From the NCBI RefSeq assembly GCF_018476905.1, contig NZ_JAHCVK010000003.1, positions 124,001 to 188,000 on the forward strand: DNA of 64,000 bases, given 5' to 3'. The first letter of the stretch is position 1. Each line of letters begins with the position of its first letter. This DNA comes from Geomobilimonas luticola. Lineage in GTDB: Bacteria; Desulfobacterota; Desulfuromonadia; Geobacterales; Geobacteraceae. The notes under the pieces were generated by a model. That model worked only from the letters and a program-made list of their open reading frames with translations. It made no database searches and was not told the DNA's origin. Shown piece after piece: positions 38,223-47,687 of this stretch. Position numbers and translations under genes: made by a program.

Positions 38223-39510
38223 ACCAAAGGCGGATGCTGACCGATTTGCCGTGGGCTTCCAATCCTTCCAGCTCGGCGATCCTTACGATGTCTTTTCCCA
38301 GCCGGTTGAGCCCCCCCTGGCTGAAATAGACGATGGAAGACTTCTTCACGAAATCATCCACTGACAGGGGAGAGAAGAAGCGGGCGGTGCCGCCGGTTGG
38401 CAGGGTGTGGTTGGGGCCGGCCAGATAGTCACCCGCCGCCTCGGGGGTGAAGTGACCGAGGAAGATGGCGCCCGCATTCCTGATTTTCGGAAGGATGGCA
38501 AAGGGGTCGGCCACCGCCAGTTCCAGGTGCTCCGGCGCGATCCGGTTGGAAAAGACGATTGCCTCGTCCAGGGTGCCGGCGACGATGACCGCGCCATAGC
38601 ATTCCCAGGACTTCCGGGCGATGCTCTCCCGTGACAGCTCCTTCAGCTGCCGCTCCACTTCCGCCGCCACCCGCTCGCCGAAATCACGGTCGGTGGTGAT
38701 GAGGATGGAGGAGGCAAGCTCGTCGTGTTCCGCCTGGGAGAGGAGGTCGGCGGCGATGTGGGCCGGCGTGCCGCTCCCGTCGTTGATGACGAGGATCTCG
38801 GAGGGGCCGGCAATCATGTCGATTCCCACCTGGCCGAACACCAGCTTCTTGGCGGTCGCCACGTAGATGTTGCCGGGGCCGGTGACCTTGTCCACCCGCG
38901 GGACCGTCGCCGTACCGTAGGCAAGGGCCGCCACCGCCTGGGCGCCGCCGAGGCGGAAGACCCGGTCGACGCCGGAAAGCCGTGCCGCCACCAGCACGTG
39001 GGGATTGATCTCACCCCCCGGCGTCGGGGCGACCATGATCACTTCGCCGACACCGGCCACCTTGGCCGGCACCGCATTCATGATGACGCTGGAAGGATAG
39101 CTCGCCTTCCCGCCGGGAACGTAGATACCGACCCGCTCCAGAGGCGTCACCATCTGTCCGAGGAGAATGTCGGTCTCATCCGTGGAAAGCCAGGTCTCCT
39201 GCTTCTGCTTCTCGTGGAAGCGGGCAACCCGCTCCACCGCCAGCTTGAGGGCAGCCATGTCCGCTTCTTCCACCCGGGCGAAGGCTTCGTTGAACTCATC
39301 CTCCGTCACCTCCAGGGCAGCAACGGAACCGGCTTCCAGCCGGTCGAAACGCCGGGTGTAGTCGAGAAGCGCCACGTCACCCTGCGCCCGTACCGCCGCA
39401 ATGATGTCGAGGACGACCTGCTCCACCTCCCGCCCGGTTTCTTCACCCCGGGCCAGAATGGCAGCAAATTCCGCGTCGAAGTTGGCATCGTGAATATGGA
39501 GAAATTTCAT
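38221..39510 (-). CDS. hisD: Histidinol dehydrogenase
   Basis: A 429-residue zinc enzyme performing the last two oxidations to histidine. GNIYVATAKKLVFGQVGIDMIAGPSEILVI is the family signature; ligands Gln/His lie in LSQAEHD and the catalytic pair in RIAPEHLEL; the final zinc His is in GPNHTLPTGG. Its last codons run into repeat copy C. Confidence 0.98.
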   Translation of the reverse strand: MKFLHIHDANFDAEFAAILARGEETGREVEQVVLDIIAAVRAQGDVALLDYTRRFDRLEAGSVAALEVTEDEFNEAFARVEEADMAALKLAVERVARFHEKQKQETWLSTDETDILLGQMVTPLERVGIYVPGGKASYPSSVIMNAVPAKVAGVGEVIMVAPTPGGEINPHVLVAARLSGVDRVFRLGGAQAVAALAYGTATVPRVDKVTGPGNIYVATAKKLVFGQVGIDMIAGPSEILVINDGSGTPAHIAADLLSQAEHDELASSILITTDRDFGERVAAEVERQLKELSRESIARKSWECYGAVIVAGTLDEAIVFSNRIAPEHLELAVADPFAILPKIRNAGAIFLGHFTPEAAGDYLAGPNHTLPTGGTARFFSPLSVDDFVKKSSIVYFSQGGLNRLGKDIVRIAELEGLEAHGKSVSIRLW

Positions 39511-39546
39511 GCCTTATCCTTTGCTGGGTTAAGAATCTCGGAACCC

Positions 39547-39669
39547 CAGGTTGCTCAAAAGTGGCCGGATCGTCGCACCCGCAGAAATCCCGAAGGAGGC
39601 GTAGCAGCGCTACGCCGCACGACGCGGCGTTCGAGGACGGCGGCGAGATGGCTGCTTTTCAGCAACCTG
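39547..39669. repeat. Structured intergenic repeat, copy E (hisG / hisD)
   Basis: 123 bp. Ends CAGGTTGCT-n-AAAAG and CTTTT-n-AGCAACCTG; centre GGCGTAGC-AGC-GCTACGCC. The outer arms differ entirely from copies A-D but are self-complementary. The inner arms diverge more than in the others (GCC-n-CGTCGC, GCGGCGAGAT). It ends 2 bases from the hisG stop. Confidence 0.8.
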
Positions 39670-39671
39670 TC

Positions 39672-40310
39672 TCATACGTGCTTCTCCAGACCTTGGATGA
39701 TCTCGGTAATCCGCTGGTATTTCGTCTTCATGCTCGCCCGGTTGACGATGAGGCGGGTGGTGATCTCGGCAATGGTCTCCACCTCTACCAGGCCGTTCTG
39801 TTTCAGGGTCTCACCGGTGGAAACCAAGTCAACGATCCGCTCGGAGAGCCCCACCAGCGGCGCCAGTTCGATGGAGCCATAGAGCTTGATGATCTCCACC
39901 TGCACCCCCTTGCGGGTGAAATACTTCTCCGTGAAGTTGGGGTACTTGGTGGCGATCCGGATGTTGGTCCAGCCGGCCGGGTCGTCGTCGCGGGAGAGTT
40001 CCGCCGGTTCCGCCACCATCATCCGGCAGTAGCCGAACTTGAGATCCAGGGGCTCGTAGAGGTCCTTGTCCTGCTCCAGGAGCGTATCCTTGCCGACGAT
40101 CCCCAGATCGGCGCAGCCGTACTCCACGTAAGTAGGAACATCGGTGGCCCGGACGATCATGTAGCGCATCTTCTGCACCGGATTCTCGAAGATAAGCTTG
40201 CGGGTATCGGAGAGGAGTTCCTCGCAGTCGATCCCGATCTTCTTGAAGAGGGCCACGGACTCCTGGAGGATACGCCCCTTGGGAATGGCGATTGTTATGA
40301 AGTCTTTCAT
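39672..40310 (-). CDS. hisG: ATP phosphoribosyltransferase, short form
   Basis: A 212-residue HisG catalysing the first committed step (ATP + PRPP). IAIPKGRILQESVALF at the start and ELAPLVGLSERIVDLVSTGETLKQNGL are the catalytic core motifs. The length is that of the short form, which lacks the C-terminal regulatory domain and needs the HisZ partner; hisZ is not in this window. Confidence 0.97.
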   Translation of the reverse strand: MKDFITIAIPKGRILQESVALFKKIGIDCEELLSDTRKLIFENPVQKMRYMIVRATDVPTYVEYGCADLGIVGKDTLLEQDKDLYEPLDLKFGYCRMMVAEPAELSRDDDPAGWTNIRIATKYPNFTEKYFTRKGVQVEIIKLYGSIELAPLVGLSERIVDLVSTGETLKQNGLVEVETIAEITTRLIVNRASMKTKYQRITEIIQGLEKHV

Positions 40311-40323
40311 GGTGTAACCTTCC

Positions 40324-40440
40324 GGATGTCGATTTTTCGCAAGGTCAAGGCGGCGAAGGAATCCCGCGGAGGCGTAGCCGCGCTACGCCGCACAAGGAGA
40401 TTCTGAACGCCAACGCAGAGATTGCGGAAAAGCGGCATCC
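40324..40440. repeat. Structured intergenic repeat, copy D (murA / hisG)
   Basis: 117 bp. Ends GGATG and CATCC; inner arms TTTTTCGCAA and TTGCGGAAAA (perfect complement); centre GGCGTAGC-CGC-GCTACGCC. It ends one base before the murA stop codon and begins 14 bases from the hisG start. Confidence 0.85.
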
Positions 40441-40441
40441 G

Positions 40442-41695
40442 TCACTCCTTTACTCTTTGGATGTCCGCGCCGAGCCCCGCCAGCTTTTTCTCTATGGACT
40501 CATACCCCCGGTCCAGGTGGTAGATGCGGGAAACCTCGGTGGTGTTGTCCGCTGCCAGTCCCGCCAGGATGAGGCAGGCAGAGGCGCGTAGGTCGGTGGC
40601 CATGACCGGGGCGCCGGAAAGCTTCTTTATCCCTTTTACCGTTGCGGTGTTCCCCTCGACGGTGATGTCGGCACCAAAGCGCATCAGCTCGGAGACGTGC
40701 ATGAACCGGTTCTCGAAGATGTTCTCGCTGATGACGCTGGCCCCGTCGGCCAGGCACATGAGCGCCATGAACTGGGCCTGCATGTCCGTGGGGAAACCGG
40801 GATAGGGACGGGTCTTGATGTTGATCCCCCTGATCTTCCGCGGCCCCTTGACCCGCACTATGTTATCCTTGTTGATGATCTCCACGCCGACATCCTGCAG
40901 CTTGAAGACAAGGGCATCCAGGTGCTCCAGCTGCATGTTGCGGATCCTGATGTCGCCGCCGGTGATGGCCGCCGCGATCATGAACGTCCCCGCCTCGATC
41001 CGGTCCGGCATCACCCGGTGGCTGACCGGTCCCAGCTCGTTCACGCCGGTTATCCGGATGGTGTCAGTACCGGCACCTTCTATTTTCGCCCCCATGTTGT
41101 TGAGGACAATGGCCAGGTCGACGATCTCCGGCTCGCGGGCCGCGTTCTCCAGGATCGTCTCCCCCTTGGCGGTGGCGGCCGCCATCATGAGATGTTCGGT
41201 ACCGCCGACGGTGGAGATGTCGAAATTGATCCGTGCCCCCCTGAGGCGTTTCGCCTTGGCCTCCACGTAGCCATGGGTGAGATTGATGTCCGCACCCAGA
41301 GCAGCCAGCCCCTTCAGGTGGAGGTTGATGGGACGTGCGCCGATGGCGCAGCCGCCGGGGAGCGACACCCGCGCCTTGCCAAGCCTTGCGAGGAGAGGGC
41401 CGAGAACCAGCACCGAAGCACGCATAGTCTTGACCAGCTCGTAGGTGGCCTCGTGGTTGTTCACGTTGGTGGTGTCGATACCGACCACATTGCCGTTCCC
41501 CTCGACCACCGCCCCCAGGGTTTCCAACACCTTGATGGTGGTGTTGATGTCCCGTAGGAACGGCACGTTGCTGATTTCGTTGCGGCCGGGGGCCAGGATG
41601 GTTGAAACGAAAATGGGGAGCGAGGCGTTCTTCGAACCGCTCACGGTGACCTCACCGGAGAGTTTCTTGCCACCTTTGATGATTAACTTATCCAC
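40442..41695 (-). CDS. murA: UDP-N-acetylglucosamine 1-carboxyvinyltransferase
   Basis: A 417-residue EPSP synthase-like enzyme for the first committed step of wall synthesis, target of fosfomycin. The N-terminal Lys22/Asn23 motif ([10 protein letters not shown]) and the catalytic loop with Cys116 ([12 protein letters not shown]) are intact, so it should be fosfomycin sensitive. It is unlinked from the dcw cluster and sits upstream of hisG on the same strand, as in Geobacter relatives. Confidence 0.98.
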   Translation of the reverse strand: MDKLIIKGGKKLSGEVTVSGSKNASLPIFVSTILAPGRNEISNVPFLRDINTTIKVLETLGAVVEGNGNVVGIDTTNVNNHEATYELVKTMRASVLVLGPLLARLGKARVSLPGGCAIGARPINLHLKGLAALGADINLTHGYVEAKAKRLRGARINFDISTVGGTEHLMMAAATAKGETILENAAREPEIVDLAIVLNNMGAKIEGAGTDTIRITGVNELGPVSHRVMPDRIEAGTFMIAAAITGGDIRIRNMQLEHLDALVFKLQDVGVEIINKDNIVRVKGPRKIRGINIKTRPYPGFPTDMQAQFMALMCLADGASVISENIFENRFMHVSELMRFGADITVEGNTATVKGIKKLSGAPVMATDLRASACLILAGLAADNTTEVSRIYHLDRGYESIEKKLAGLGADIQRVKE

Positions 41696-41716
41696 TGCAG
41701 TACCTCTATCAGTAAT

Positions 41717-41783
41717 GTAGGGGCGGCGCTTGCTCCGCCCATCTTGGTCCGGTAATCAGGGGCGCAGCAAGCAGCGCCCCTAC
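41717..41783. repeat. 24-bp imperfect inverted repeat with GTAGGGGC ends
   Basis: Left arm 41717-41740 starts GTAGGGGCGGCGCTTGCT; right arm 41760-41783 ends AGCAAGCAGCGCCCCTAC. 21 of 24 positions pair. The right arm contains the prmC stop codon. It shares the GTAGGGGC end with the hairpin at 33858. Confidence 0.8.
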
Positions 41784-42637
41784 GCCAGCCGTCCACCCAC
41801 CACCCGCTCGATGCCGCTCGGGTCTCTGGCGGTAAAGATGTCGGTGAATACGCAGGTCCTCTCCAACAGCCCCTTGACAGCCGCTGCCTGGCCGATCCCC
41901 ACCTCGAACAGGAGCCAGCCGCCGGGATTGAGGTGACTCGGTGCAGCCGGGGTTATGAGGCGATAGAAATCCAGCCCGTCGGCACCGCCGTCCAAGGCCT
42001 GGCGGGGCTCGAAATCCCGCACCTCAGGCTGGAGGCTCTCCAGGTCGACGGTGGGGATGTAGGGGGGATTGGAGACGATCAGGTCGAACCGCTCCGTTGG
42101 AAACGGCTCGAACAGCGAGCCCTCGAAGAGAGTAACCCGGACGGCATTGGCCTCGATGTTCTTCTCGGCCAGGGCCAGCGCCTCCGGCGACGCCTCTACT
42201 CCCATGACTTCCGCGCGGGGGAGAACCTTGGCCAGGGCAATGGCGATACAGCCGCTCCCGACGCCAATATCGAGGATCCGGCTTCCGTCCGCGGCCCGTT
42301 GCACTGCCTCCGCAACCAGCACCTCGGTGTCGTGGCGGGGGATCAGCACAGCCGGCGTCACCGCGAACTCAAGACCCATGAACTCCTGGCTGCCGAGAAT
42401 GTATTGGAGCGGTTCGCGTCGAGCCCGCCGGGCCACCATTCCCCGTAACCGGGCCAATTCTGCCTCGGTCAGCGGCTTGTCGAAATTGAGATAGAGTCCG
42501 ACCCGGTCGAGATCGAGCACCCCGCAAAGAAGCCACTCCGACTCCAGCCGGGCGTTCTCCACCCCCTTCTGGGCCAGGTACCCCTTGGTCCAGGTGAGAA
42601 CCTTCAGAACCGTCCAGATTTCCTGTTTTTCTGACAT
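41780..42637 (-). CDS. prmC: Peptide chain release factor N5-glutamine methyltransferase
   Basis: A 285-residue SAM methyltransferase that methylates the GGQ glutamine of release factors. SAM loop ILDIGVGSGCIAIALA and catalytic FDLIVSNPPYIPTVDL. The start MSEKQEIWTVLKVL at 42637 is chosen; the longer frame upstream runs through repeat copy B. It is next to prfA, its substrate gene, the usual pairing. Confidence 0.96.
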   Translation of the reverse strand: MSEKQEIWTVLKVLTWTKGYLAQKGVENARLESEWLLCGVLDLDRVGLYLNFDKPLTEAELARLRGMVARRARREPLQYILGSQEFMGLEFAVTPAVLIPRHDTEVLVAEAVQRAADGSRILDIGVGSGCIAIALAKVLPRAEVMGVEASPEALALAEKNIEANAVRVTLFEGSLFEPFPTERFDLIVSNPPYIPTVDLESLQPEVRDFEPRQALDGGADGLDFYRLITPAAPSHLNPGGWLLFEVGIGQAAAVKGLLERTCVFTDIFTARDPSGIERVVGGRLA

Positions 42638-42653
42638 AACTATTGCATTCTCA

Positions 42654-42771
42654 GGAACGCGATTTTTTCGCAAGGTCAAGGCGCCCGAGGCGCGACGCGG
42701 AGGCGTAGCAGCGCTACGCCGCACAAGGAGCAACGAAAGGCAACGCCGAGATTGCGGAAAAGGCGCGTTCC
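42654..42771. repeat. Structured intergenic repeat, copy B (prfA / prmC)
   Basis: 118 bp. Ends GGAACGCG and CGCGTTCC (as in copy A); inner arms TTTTTTCGCAA and TTGCGGAAAA; centre GGCGTAGC-AGC-GCTACGCC. It ends at the base before the prfA stop codon and fills the gap to prmC. Confidence 0.88.
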
Positions 42772-43842
42772 TCAAGCTGCTTCGGATTGTGCCTTCAGCG
42801 CTTCCATCTGATAGTACGCCCTGAGCCCGTCCACAATCTCGCCGATATCCCCCGCCATGATGGCATCGAGCCGGTAGAGGGTCAGGCCGATGCGATGATC
42901 GGTCATCCTCCCCTGGGGAAAGTTGTAGGTGCGGATCCGCTCGCTCCGGTCACCGGACCCGACCTGCTGCTTCCGGTCGGCGGCCAGCTTGGCATTCTGT
43001 TCCTGGAGGATGGTGTCCAGGATGCGGGTTTTCAGGACCTTCATGGCCTTGGCCCGGTTCTTTATCTGGCTCCGCTCTTCCTGGCAGGCCACCACCGTCC
43101 CCGTGGGGATATGAGTGATGCGGACCGCCGAGTCGGTAGTGTTGACGTGCTGGCCGCCGGCGCCGGATGAGCGGTAGACGTCGATCTTCAGGTCGGCGGG
43201 GTTAATGTCGATGTCAACGTCCTCCGCCTCGGCCATGATGGCGACCGTGCAGGCACTGGTATGAATGCGTCCCTGGGCCTCGGTCTCAGGAACCCGCTGG
43301 ACCCGATGGGTCCCCGATTCGTACTTGAGTTTCGAGTAAACGCCATCCCCTTCCACCGAGGCGATGACCTCCTTGAAACCTCCCTTCTCCGACTCGGAGG
43401 CGGAGATGACCTCGACCCGCCAGCGGTTTGTCTCGGCAAAACGGCAGTACATGCGGAACAGGTCTCCCGCGAAGAGGGCCGCCTCGTCGCCGCCTGTCCC
43501 GGCGCGGATCTCCAGGATGACCCCCTTGCTGTCGTTAGGGTCCTTGGGAAGGAGCAGCAACCTGATCTCATCTTCGAGCCGTTCCCGCTCTTCCTGGAGA
43601 GATGCCATTTCTTCCTCGGCCATCCCTTTCATGTCCGGGTCGGACAGCAGTTCACGGTTCTCGTTCAGCTCGGCCAGCACCTTCCGATAGCGACGGTAGG
43701 CCGCAACCAGGTCGGTGAGGTCGGCATGCTCCCGGGAGAGCTTGCGAAACTCCGGCTGGTTGGCGATGACCGCCGGGTCGGACAGAAGCGCTTCCAGTTC
43801 CTGGTAGCGCCGTTCCAGTTCTTCGATTTTGTCGAACATCAT
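42772..43842 (-). CDS. prfA: Peptide chain release factor 1
   Basis: A 356-residue RF1 that reads UAG and UAA. The codon-recognition motif is the P-E-T of [19 protein letters not shown], and the peptidyl-hydrolysis motif GGQ is in [14 protein letters not shown]. Two ATGs stand in tandem at the start; AAGGA fits the second slightly better, so the mature start may be 43839. Confidence 0.98.
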   Translation of the reverse strand: MMFDKIEELERRYQELEALLSDPAVIANQPEFRKLSREHADLTDLVAAYRRYRKVLAELNENRELLSDPDMKGMAEEEMASLQEERERLEDEIRLLLLPKDPNDSKGVILEIRAGTGGDEAALFAGDLFRMYCRFAETNRWRVEVISASESEKGGFKEVIASVEGDGVYSKLKYESGTHRVQRVPETEAQGRIHTSACTVAIMAEAEDVDIDINPADLKIDVYRSSGAGGQHVNTTDSAVRITHIPTGTVVACQEERSQIKNRAKAMKVLKTRILDTILQEQNAKLAADRKQQVGSGDRSERIRTYNFPQGRMTDHRIGLTLYRLDAIMAGDIGEIVDGLRAYYQMEALKAQSEAA

Positions 43843-43860
43843 GAAATCCTTAGCATAAAC

Positions 43861-43896
43861 TGAGACCTACGGGACATAGTGGACTTATAGGTCTCA
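43861..43896. repeat. 9-bp perfect inverted repeat plus short direct repeats
   Basis: TGAGACCTA (43861-43869) and TAGGTCTCA (43888-43896), then CATACGTCTCATACGTC. It lies between prfA and the DUF1385 gene and is yet another gap-filling hairpin, distinct in sequence from the copy A-F family. Confidence 0.6.
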
Positions 43897-43921
43897 TACG
43901 TCTCATACGTCCTATTGATTC

Positions 43922-44839
43922 TCAGATCACCAATCTGTCATCCTTGTACCCGCTATTCACCTCCAGTGCCTCTTCCATGGAGCGGATCGCCACTTCCAGC
44001 TGGCTGTCGTCCGGCTCCCGGGTGGTGAGTCGCTGCAGTCCCAGCCCCGGCGCGATAAGGAGCCTGACAATGGGAGACTGGTCGTTCTTGGCGCTCCACT
44101 TCAACAGCTCATAGGAGAGCCCCGCGATGAGGGGAAGGAGCACGATCCGGGAACCGGCCTTCAGGTAGAAAGGCCAGAGCTTGGGGATCAGGGAAAAGAC
44201 CACGATGCTCACCAGCATGACGATGAGGAGAAAGCTCGTCCCACAGCGGGGGTGGAGACAGCTGTACTTGCGCACATTCTCCACCGTCAGTGCATCCCCC
44301 GCCTCGAAGGCGAAGATCGATTTGTGTTCCGCCCCGTGGTACTGGAAGACCCGCTGGATGTCGTTCATCCGGGAAATCGCAAAGATGTAGAGGATAAAAA
44401 CCACCACCCGGATGACCCCGTCCACCAGATTGAAGACGATGTTGGAAGTACCGATGATAGGGGTGAGAAGCTTGGTCAGATAGAGGGGGAGGATGAAGAA
44501 GAGGAGGATGCCGAAACCGAACGCCACCGCCATGGTCCCTGCCATGGCCCAGGACGAAAGCTCCTGCTTCTCTTCCCCCTCCTTCTCCTCTTCGACCATC
44601 GCCTCGTTGGCGGAGAAGTTGAGTGCCTTGATCCCGGTGATGAGTGACGAAAAGAGGGCCACCGCCCCTCGCACGACGGGGAGTTTCACGATGGGAAAAC
44701 GCTCCGACAGGGGGATTACTTCTTCCTTCCTGACGACAATGTCGCCGGTGGGGCGACGGACGGCGATGGCCAGGGAGCGGGGGGCGCGCATCATGACCCC
44801 TTCGATGACAGCCTGACCGCCGATGTTTATCTTTGACAT
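43922..44839 (-). CDS. DUF1385 polytopic membrane protein
   Basis: A 305-residue protein. The N-terminal INIGGQAVIEGVMMRAPRSLAIAVR is the DUF1385 signature. Four to five membrane helices follow in two blocks (about 110-185 and 215-260), with the conserved YHGAEHKSIFAFE and CLHPRCGTSFLL between them, the His/Cys content suggesting metal binding. Function is unknown; in many bacteria it neighbours prfA and rpmE, as here. The start at 44839 is the family start. Confidence 0.9.
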   Translation of the reverse strand: MSKINIGGQAVIEGVMMRAPRSLAIAVRRPTGDIVVRKEEVIPLSERFPIVKLPVVRGAVALFSSLITGIKALNFSANEAMVEEEKEGEEKQELSSWAMAGTMAVAFGFGILLFFILPLYLTKLLTPIIGTSNIVFNLVDGVIRVVVFILYIFAISRMNDIQRVFQYHGAEHKSIFAFEAGDALTVENVRKYSCLHPRCGTSFLLIVMLVSIVVFSLIPKLWPFYLKAGSRIVLLPLIAGLSYELLKWSAKNDQSPIVRLLIAPGLGLQRLTTREPDDSQLEVAIRSMEEALEVNSGYKDDRLVI

Positions 44840-44882
44840 TTGTTCCTCATGAGGAACGCGCTTTTCGCGTTCCTGGTGCATC

Positions 44883-45572
44883 CTACATGGTTCTGAACTT
44901 CTCCCGGACTTCCCTGATCCTGCCACAGGTCATGGTCCCTTCCGGGCAGGGGGCGGTGAGGCAGCCAGGGCCGGCATCCCGGAAGATGGTCGGCGCCACG
45001 CCCTTCACCAGCTTCAGCATTTCCACCGCCATGGCCCGGATCTCCCACTGGGCGCGCTCGCAGCAGCGAAGTTCGAAAAAATGGAGCAGTTCCCGCCCGT
45101 TCATGGTGACCAGTATCTTGGTTTCCGTGGCGTTGGGGAGCAGGTAACGGGCGTCCTCGGCGGGAATCCCCGCCTCCACCATCTCGCCATAGACCTGGTG
45201 CAGCGCCTGCAACTGGGCTTCGAACCGGGCCAGCAGTTCCGAACGCTCGGCGACGGTGGGGGGAACGACCGCACGGAACCGCTCCTTGTGGGAGACATAC
45301 CGTTGGGACTGCTGGGAGTAGGAAGCGACCCGGTGGCGCACCAGCTGATGCGAGGTCACCCGGGATATCCCCTCGATGCCGAAGGTGAAGGAGGCATGCT
45401 CCAGCACCGACTGGTGCCCCAGGGACATGATCTTGTCGAGAAACGCCTCGATGTCGGCAGTGCCCAGTTTCTGCTTCAGTTCGTCGATGTCCACGGGGGA
45501 ATAGCAGAGCCGGGCCGCCAGGGCCACCGTCAGTTCCGGCTCGGGGGTATGCTGAAGAAGGGCAACTTTCAC
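44883..45572 (-). CDS. thyX: Flavin-dependent thymidylate synthase ThyX
   Basis: A 229-residue FAD enzyme making dTMP with NADPH and methylene-folate. The ThyX motif RHRVASYSQQSQR (79-91) matches RHRxxSxxxxSxR, and the late RCCERAQWEIR matches the catalytic Arg region. An organism with ThyX often lacks ThyA, which cannot be tested here. It lies downstream of rpmE, past a terminator. Confidence 0.97.
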   Translation of the reverse strand: MKVALLQHTPEPELTVALAARLCYSPVDIDELKQKLGTADIEAFLDKIMSLGHQSVLEHASFTFGIEGISRVTSHQLVRHRVASYSQQSQRYVSHKERFRAVVPPTVAERSELLARFEAQLQALHQVYGEMVEAGIPAEDARYLLPNATETKILVTMNGRELLHFFELRCCERAQWEIRAMAVEMLKLVKGVAPTIFRDAGPGCLTAPCPEGTMTCGRIREVREKFRTM

Positions 45573-45664
45573 GCCGACTCCTCGGAAGGATTAATGAAGC
45601 ATTATCGCATATCTTGCAGCGCCAAGACAACCGCCAAAATGGCACCCCCCGTCGAAGCAGGGAG

Positions 45665-45707
45665 CAGAAAAACAATAAGGGGATTTCGCCAGCGACAAAA
45701 TCCCCTT
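45665..45707 (-). terminator. Rho-independent terminator behind rpmE
   Basis: Minus strand: AAGGGGATTT, 11-base loop, AAATCCCCTT, then ATTGTTTTT. The 10-bp perfect stem and T run make a strong terminator between rpmE and thyX. Confidence 0.88.
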
Positions 45708-45733
45708 ACCAAACCTGTCACCCCACGGGGTGC

Positions 45734-45931
45734 TTACATTCCGTAGCGCTTCTTGAATCTCTCGACACGGCCGGCTGTGTCGATCAGCTTCTGCTTGCCG
45801 GTGAAGAACGGATGGCATGCGGAGCAGATCTCGGTGCTGATCTCCGACTTGGTGGAACGGGTCTGGAAGGTGTTGCCGCACAGGCACTTGACCGTCACTT
45901 CTTCATACTTGGGATGGATTCCTTCTTTCAT
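45734..45931 (-). CDS. rpmE: 50S ribosomal protein L31 (zinc form)
   Basis: A 65-residue protein. [22 protein letters not shown] and [28 protein letters not shown] are typical. Cys16, Cys18 and the CSAC pair provide zinc ligands, marking the C+ paralogue; such bacteria may also encode a cysteine-free copy under zinc control. The start at 45931 follows AAGGAGG. Confidence 0.97.
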   Translation of the reverse strand: MKEGIHPKYEEVTVKCLCGNTFQTRSTKSEISTEICSACHPFFTGKQKLIDTAGRVERFKKRYGM

Positions 45932-45993
45932 CTCTTCCTCCTTACGCCGGGTAAGTGCCGGCGGTATCATTATTCGGTCACTCGAAAGGTCTA

Positions 45994-46022
45994 AAAGTAA
46001 CACTATCGACTTATTTTTTCAA
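45994..46022 (-). promoter_or_regulatory. Probable sigma-70 promoter of rpmE
   Basis: Minus strand: TTGAAA (46017-46022), 17-base spacer, TACTTT (45994-45999), about 55 bases ahead of the rpmE start. Confidence 0.6.
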
Positions 46023-46070
46023 GACATTTTTCGCTACCGCGCCATCGGCGGGAATTGCTCCACTGGCGGG

Positions 46071-47318
46071 CTATTTGCTCATGGAATCGAGGAAATCCTG
46101 GTTTCCCTTGGTCTCGGCGAGCTTGGAGAGAAGGAACTCCATACTGTCCACCACGTTCATGGGGTGGAGCACCTTGCGGAGAATCCAGATACGGTTGAGG
46201 GAGCTCTTTTCGATGAGAAGCTCTTCCTTGCGGGTGCCGGACTTGTTGATATCGATGGCCGGAAAGGTCCGTTTCTCCACCAGCTTCCGGTCCAGGTGGA
46301 CCTCCATGTTGCCGGTCCCCTTGAACTCCTCGAAAATGACCTCGTCCATCTTGCTCCCCGTATCGATGAGGGCAGTGGCGATGATGGTGAGAGAGCCCCC
46401 CTCTTCGATGTTGCGGGCTGCGCCGAAAAAGCGTTTCGGCTTGTGGAGGGCGTTGGAATCGACCCCCCCGGAGAGAATCTTGCCGGAAGGGGGGATGACG
46501 GTATTGTAGGCCCGGGCCAGGCGGGTTATGGAGTCGAGGAGGATCACCACGTCCCGCTTGTGCTCCACGAGCCGCTTCGCTTTTTCGATGACCATCTCGG
46601 CCACCTGGACGTGGCGGGTTGCCGGTTCGTCGAAGGTGGAGGAAACCACCTCACCCTTTACCGACCGCTGCATGTCGGTTACCTCTTCCGGCCGCTCGTC
46701 GATGAGAAGGACAATGAGATAGACTTCCGGATGGTTCTCGGCGATGGAATTGGCGATGTTCTGGATCAGCATGGTCTTGCCGGTCCGCGGGGGGGCGACG
46801 ATCAGGCCGCGCTGACCCTTGCCGATAGGCGAAATCAGTTCCATGACCCGCATCGGCATATTGTCGGGAGCGGTCTCCAGTTTCAGCTTCTCATCGGGAT
46901 AGAGAGGGGTGAGGTTGTCGAAGAGGATCTTGTCCCGCGCCACTTCGGGAGGTTCGAAGTTGACCGTCTCCACCTTGAGAAGGGCAAAGTAGCGTTCCCC
47001 CTCCTTGGGGGGGCGGATCTGGCCGGAAACAGTGTCGCCGGTATGGAGGTTGAAGCGGCGGATCTGGCTGGGGGATACGTAGATGTCATCGGGGCCCGGA
47101 AGATAGTTGTAGTCAGGTGCCCGGAGAAAACCGAAGCCGTCAGGGAGGGTTTCCAGCACCCCTTCACCGAAGATCATGCCGTTCTTCTCGGTCTGGGCAT
47201 TGAGGATGGCGAAGATCATATCCTGCTTGCGCAGGCTGGATGCCCCTTCGATGTTGAGCCCCTTGGCGATGGCGGTAAGCTCGCTGATCTTCTTGTTCTT
47301 CAGTTCCTGTAGGTTCAT
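46071..47318 (-). CDS. rho: Transcription termination factor Rho
   Basis: A 415-residue RNA-dependent hexameric ATPase. The N-terminal Rho domain with the cold-shock-like RNA-binding fold runs over about 1-125 ([39 protein letters not shown]). The Walker A motif is APPRTGKT (175-182), with Walker [16 protein letters not shown] and the Q/R loops after. The start follows AGGAG. It has no extended N-terminal insertion. Confidence 0.99.
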   Translation of the reverse strand: MNLQELKNKKISELTAIAKGLNIEGASSLRKQDMIFAILNAQTEKNGMIFGEGVLETLPDGFGFLRAPDYNYLPGPDDIYVSPSQIRRFNLHTGDTVSGQIRPPKEGERYFALLKVETVNFEPPEVARDKILFDNLTPLYPDEKLKLETAPDNMPMRVMELISPIGKGQRGLIVAPPRTGKTMLIQNIANSIAENHPEVYLIVLLIDERPEEVTDMQRSVKGEVVSSTFDEPATRHVQVAEMVIEKAKRLVEHKRDVVILLDSITRLARAYNTVIPPSGKILSGGVDSNALHKPKRFFGAARNIEEGGSLTIIATALIDTGSKMDEVIFEEFKGTGNMEVHLDRKLVEKRTFPAIDINKSGTRKEELLIEKSSLNRIWILRKVLHPMNVVDSMEFLLSKLAETKGNQDFLDSMSK

Positions 47319-47687
47319 CGGTTCTCCTGATTGGGGCAGTTAGGGCTACTACGCTGGAAATGTTCGGGGGAAATTGGTTTGTGATCGGCTGGGCACGGTA
47401 TGCCGTCCGAAAGGATATATCCTGGCAGAATGGTCACTGAATGTAGTATGCGTGCGAAATTCTTGGATCGGGGTACCGTTTAACAAACAGGGTCGGGATG
47501 ACGATAGAATTGAATAGAAAGAACCGACATGAGTTTTGCGAGGATAGGTAATCTATTAACCGCTCTTGTGTGGTTTGTCAACAGAATTTATGCGGCACCC
47601 TCCCCTACTGCAACTGGCGCTGCGTCCAGTCGCGGTGATATCCGCGAAATGGTGTCGGCCTCGCCACGAAATATCCGGATTAATCAG
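47319..47687. other. Gene-free stretch between rho and the hydrogenase-type operon
   Basis: A divergent intergenic region of about 370 bp before the promoter at 47688. It must hold the rho promoter on the minus strand, which I could not identify with confidence. A near-repeat of CGAAAT within ATATCCGCGAAAT / ACGAAATATCCGG (47640-47680) is visible. No gene, tRNA or riboswitch pattern is seen. Confidence 0.5.
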
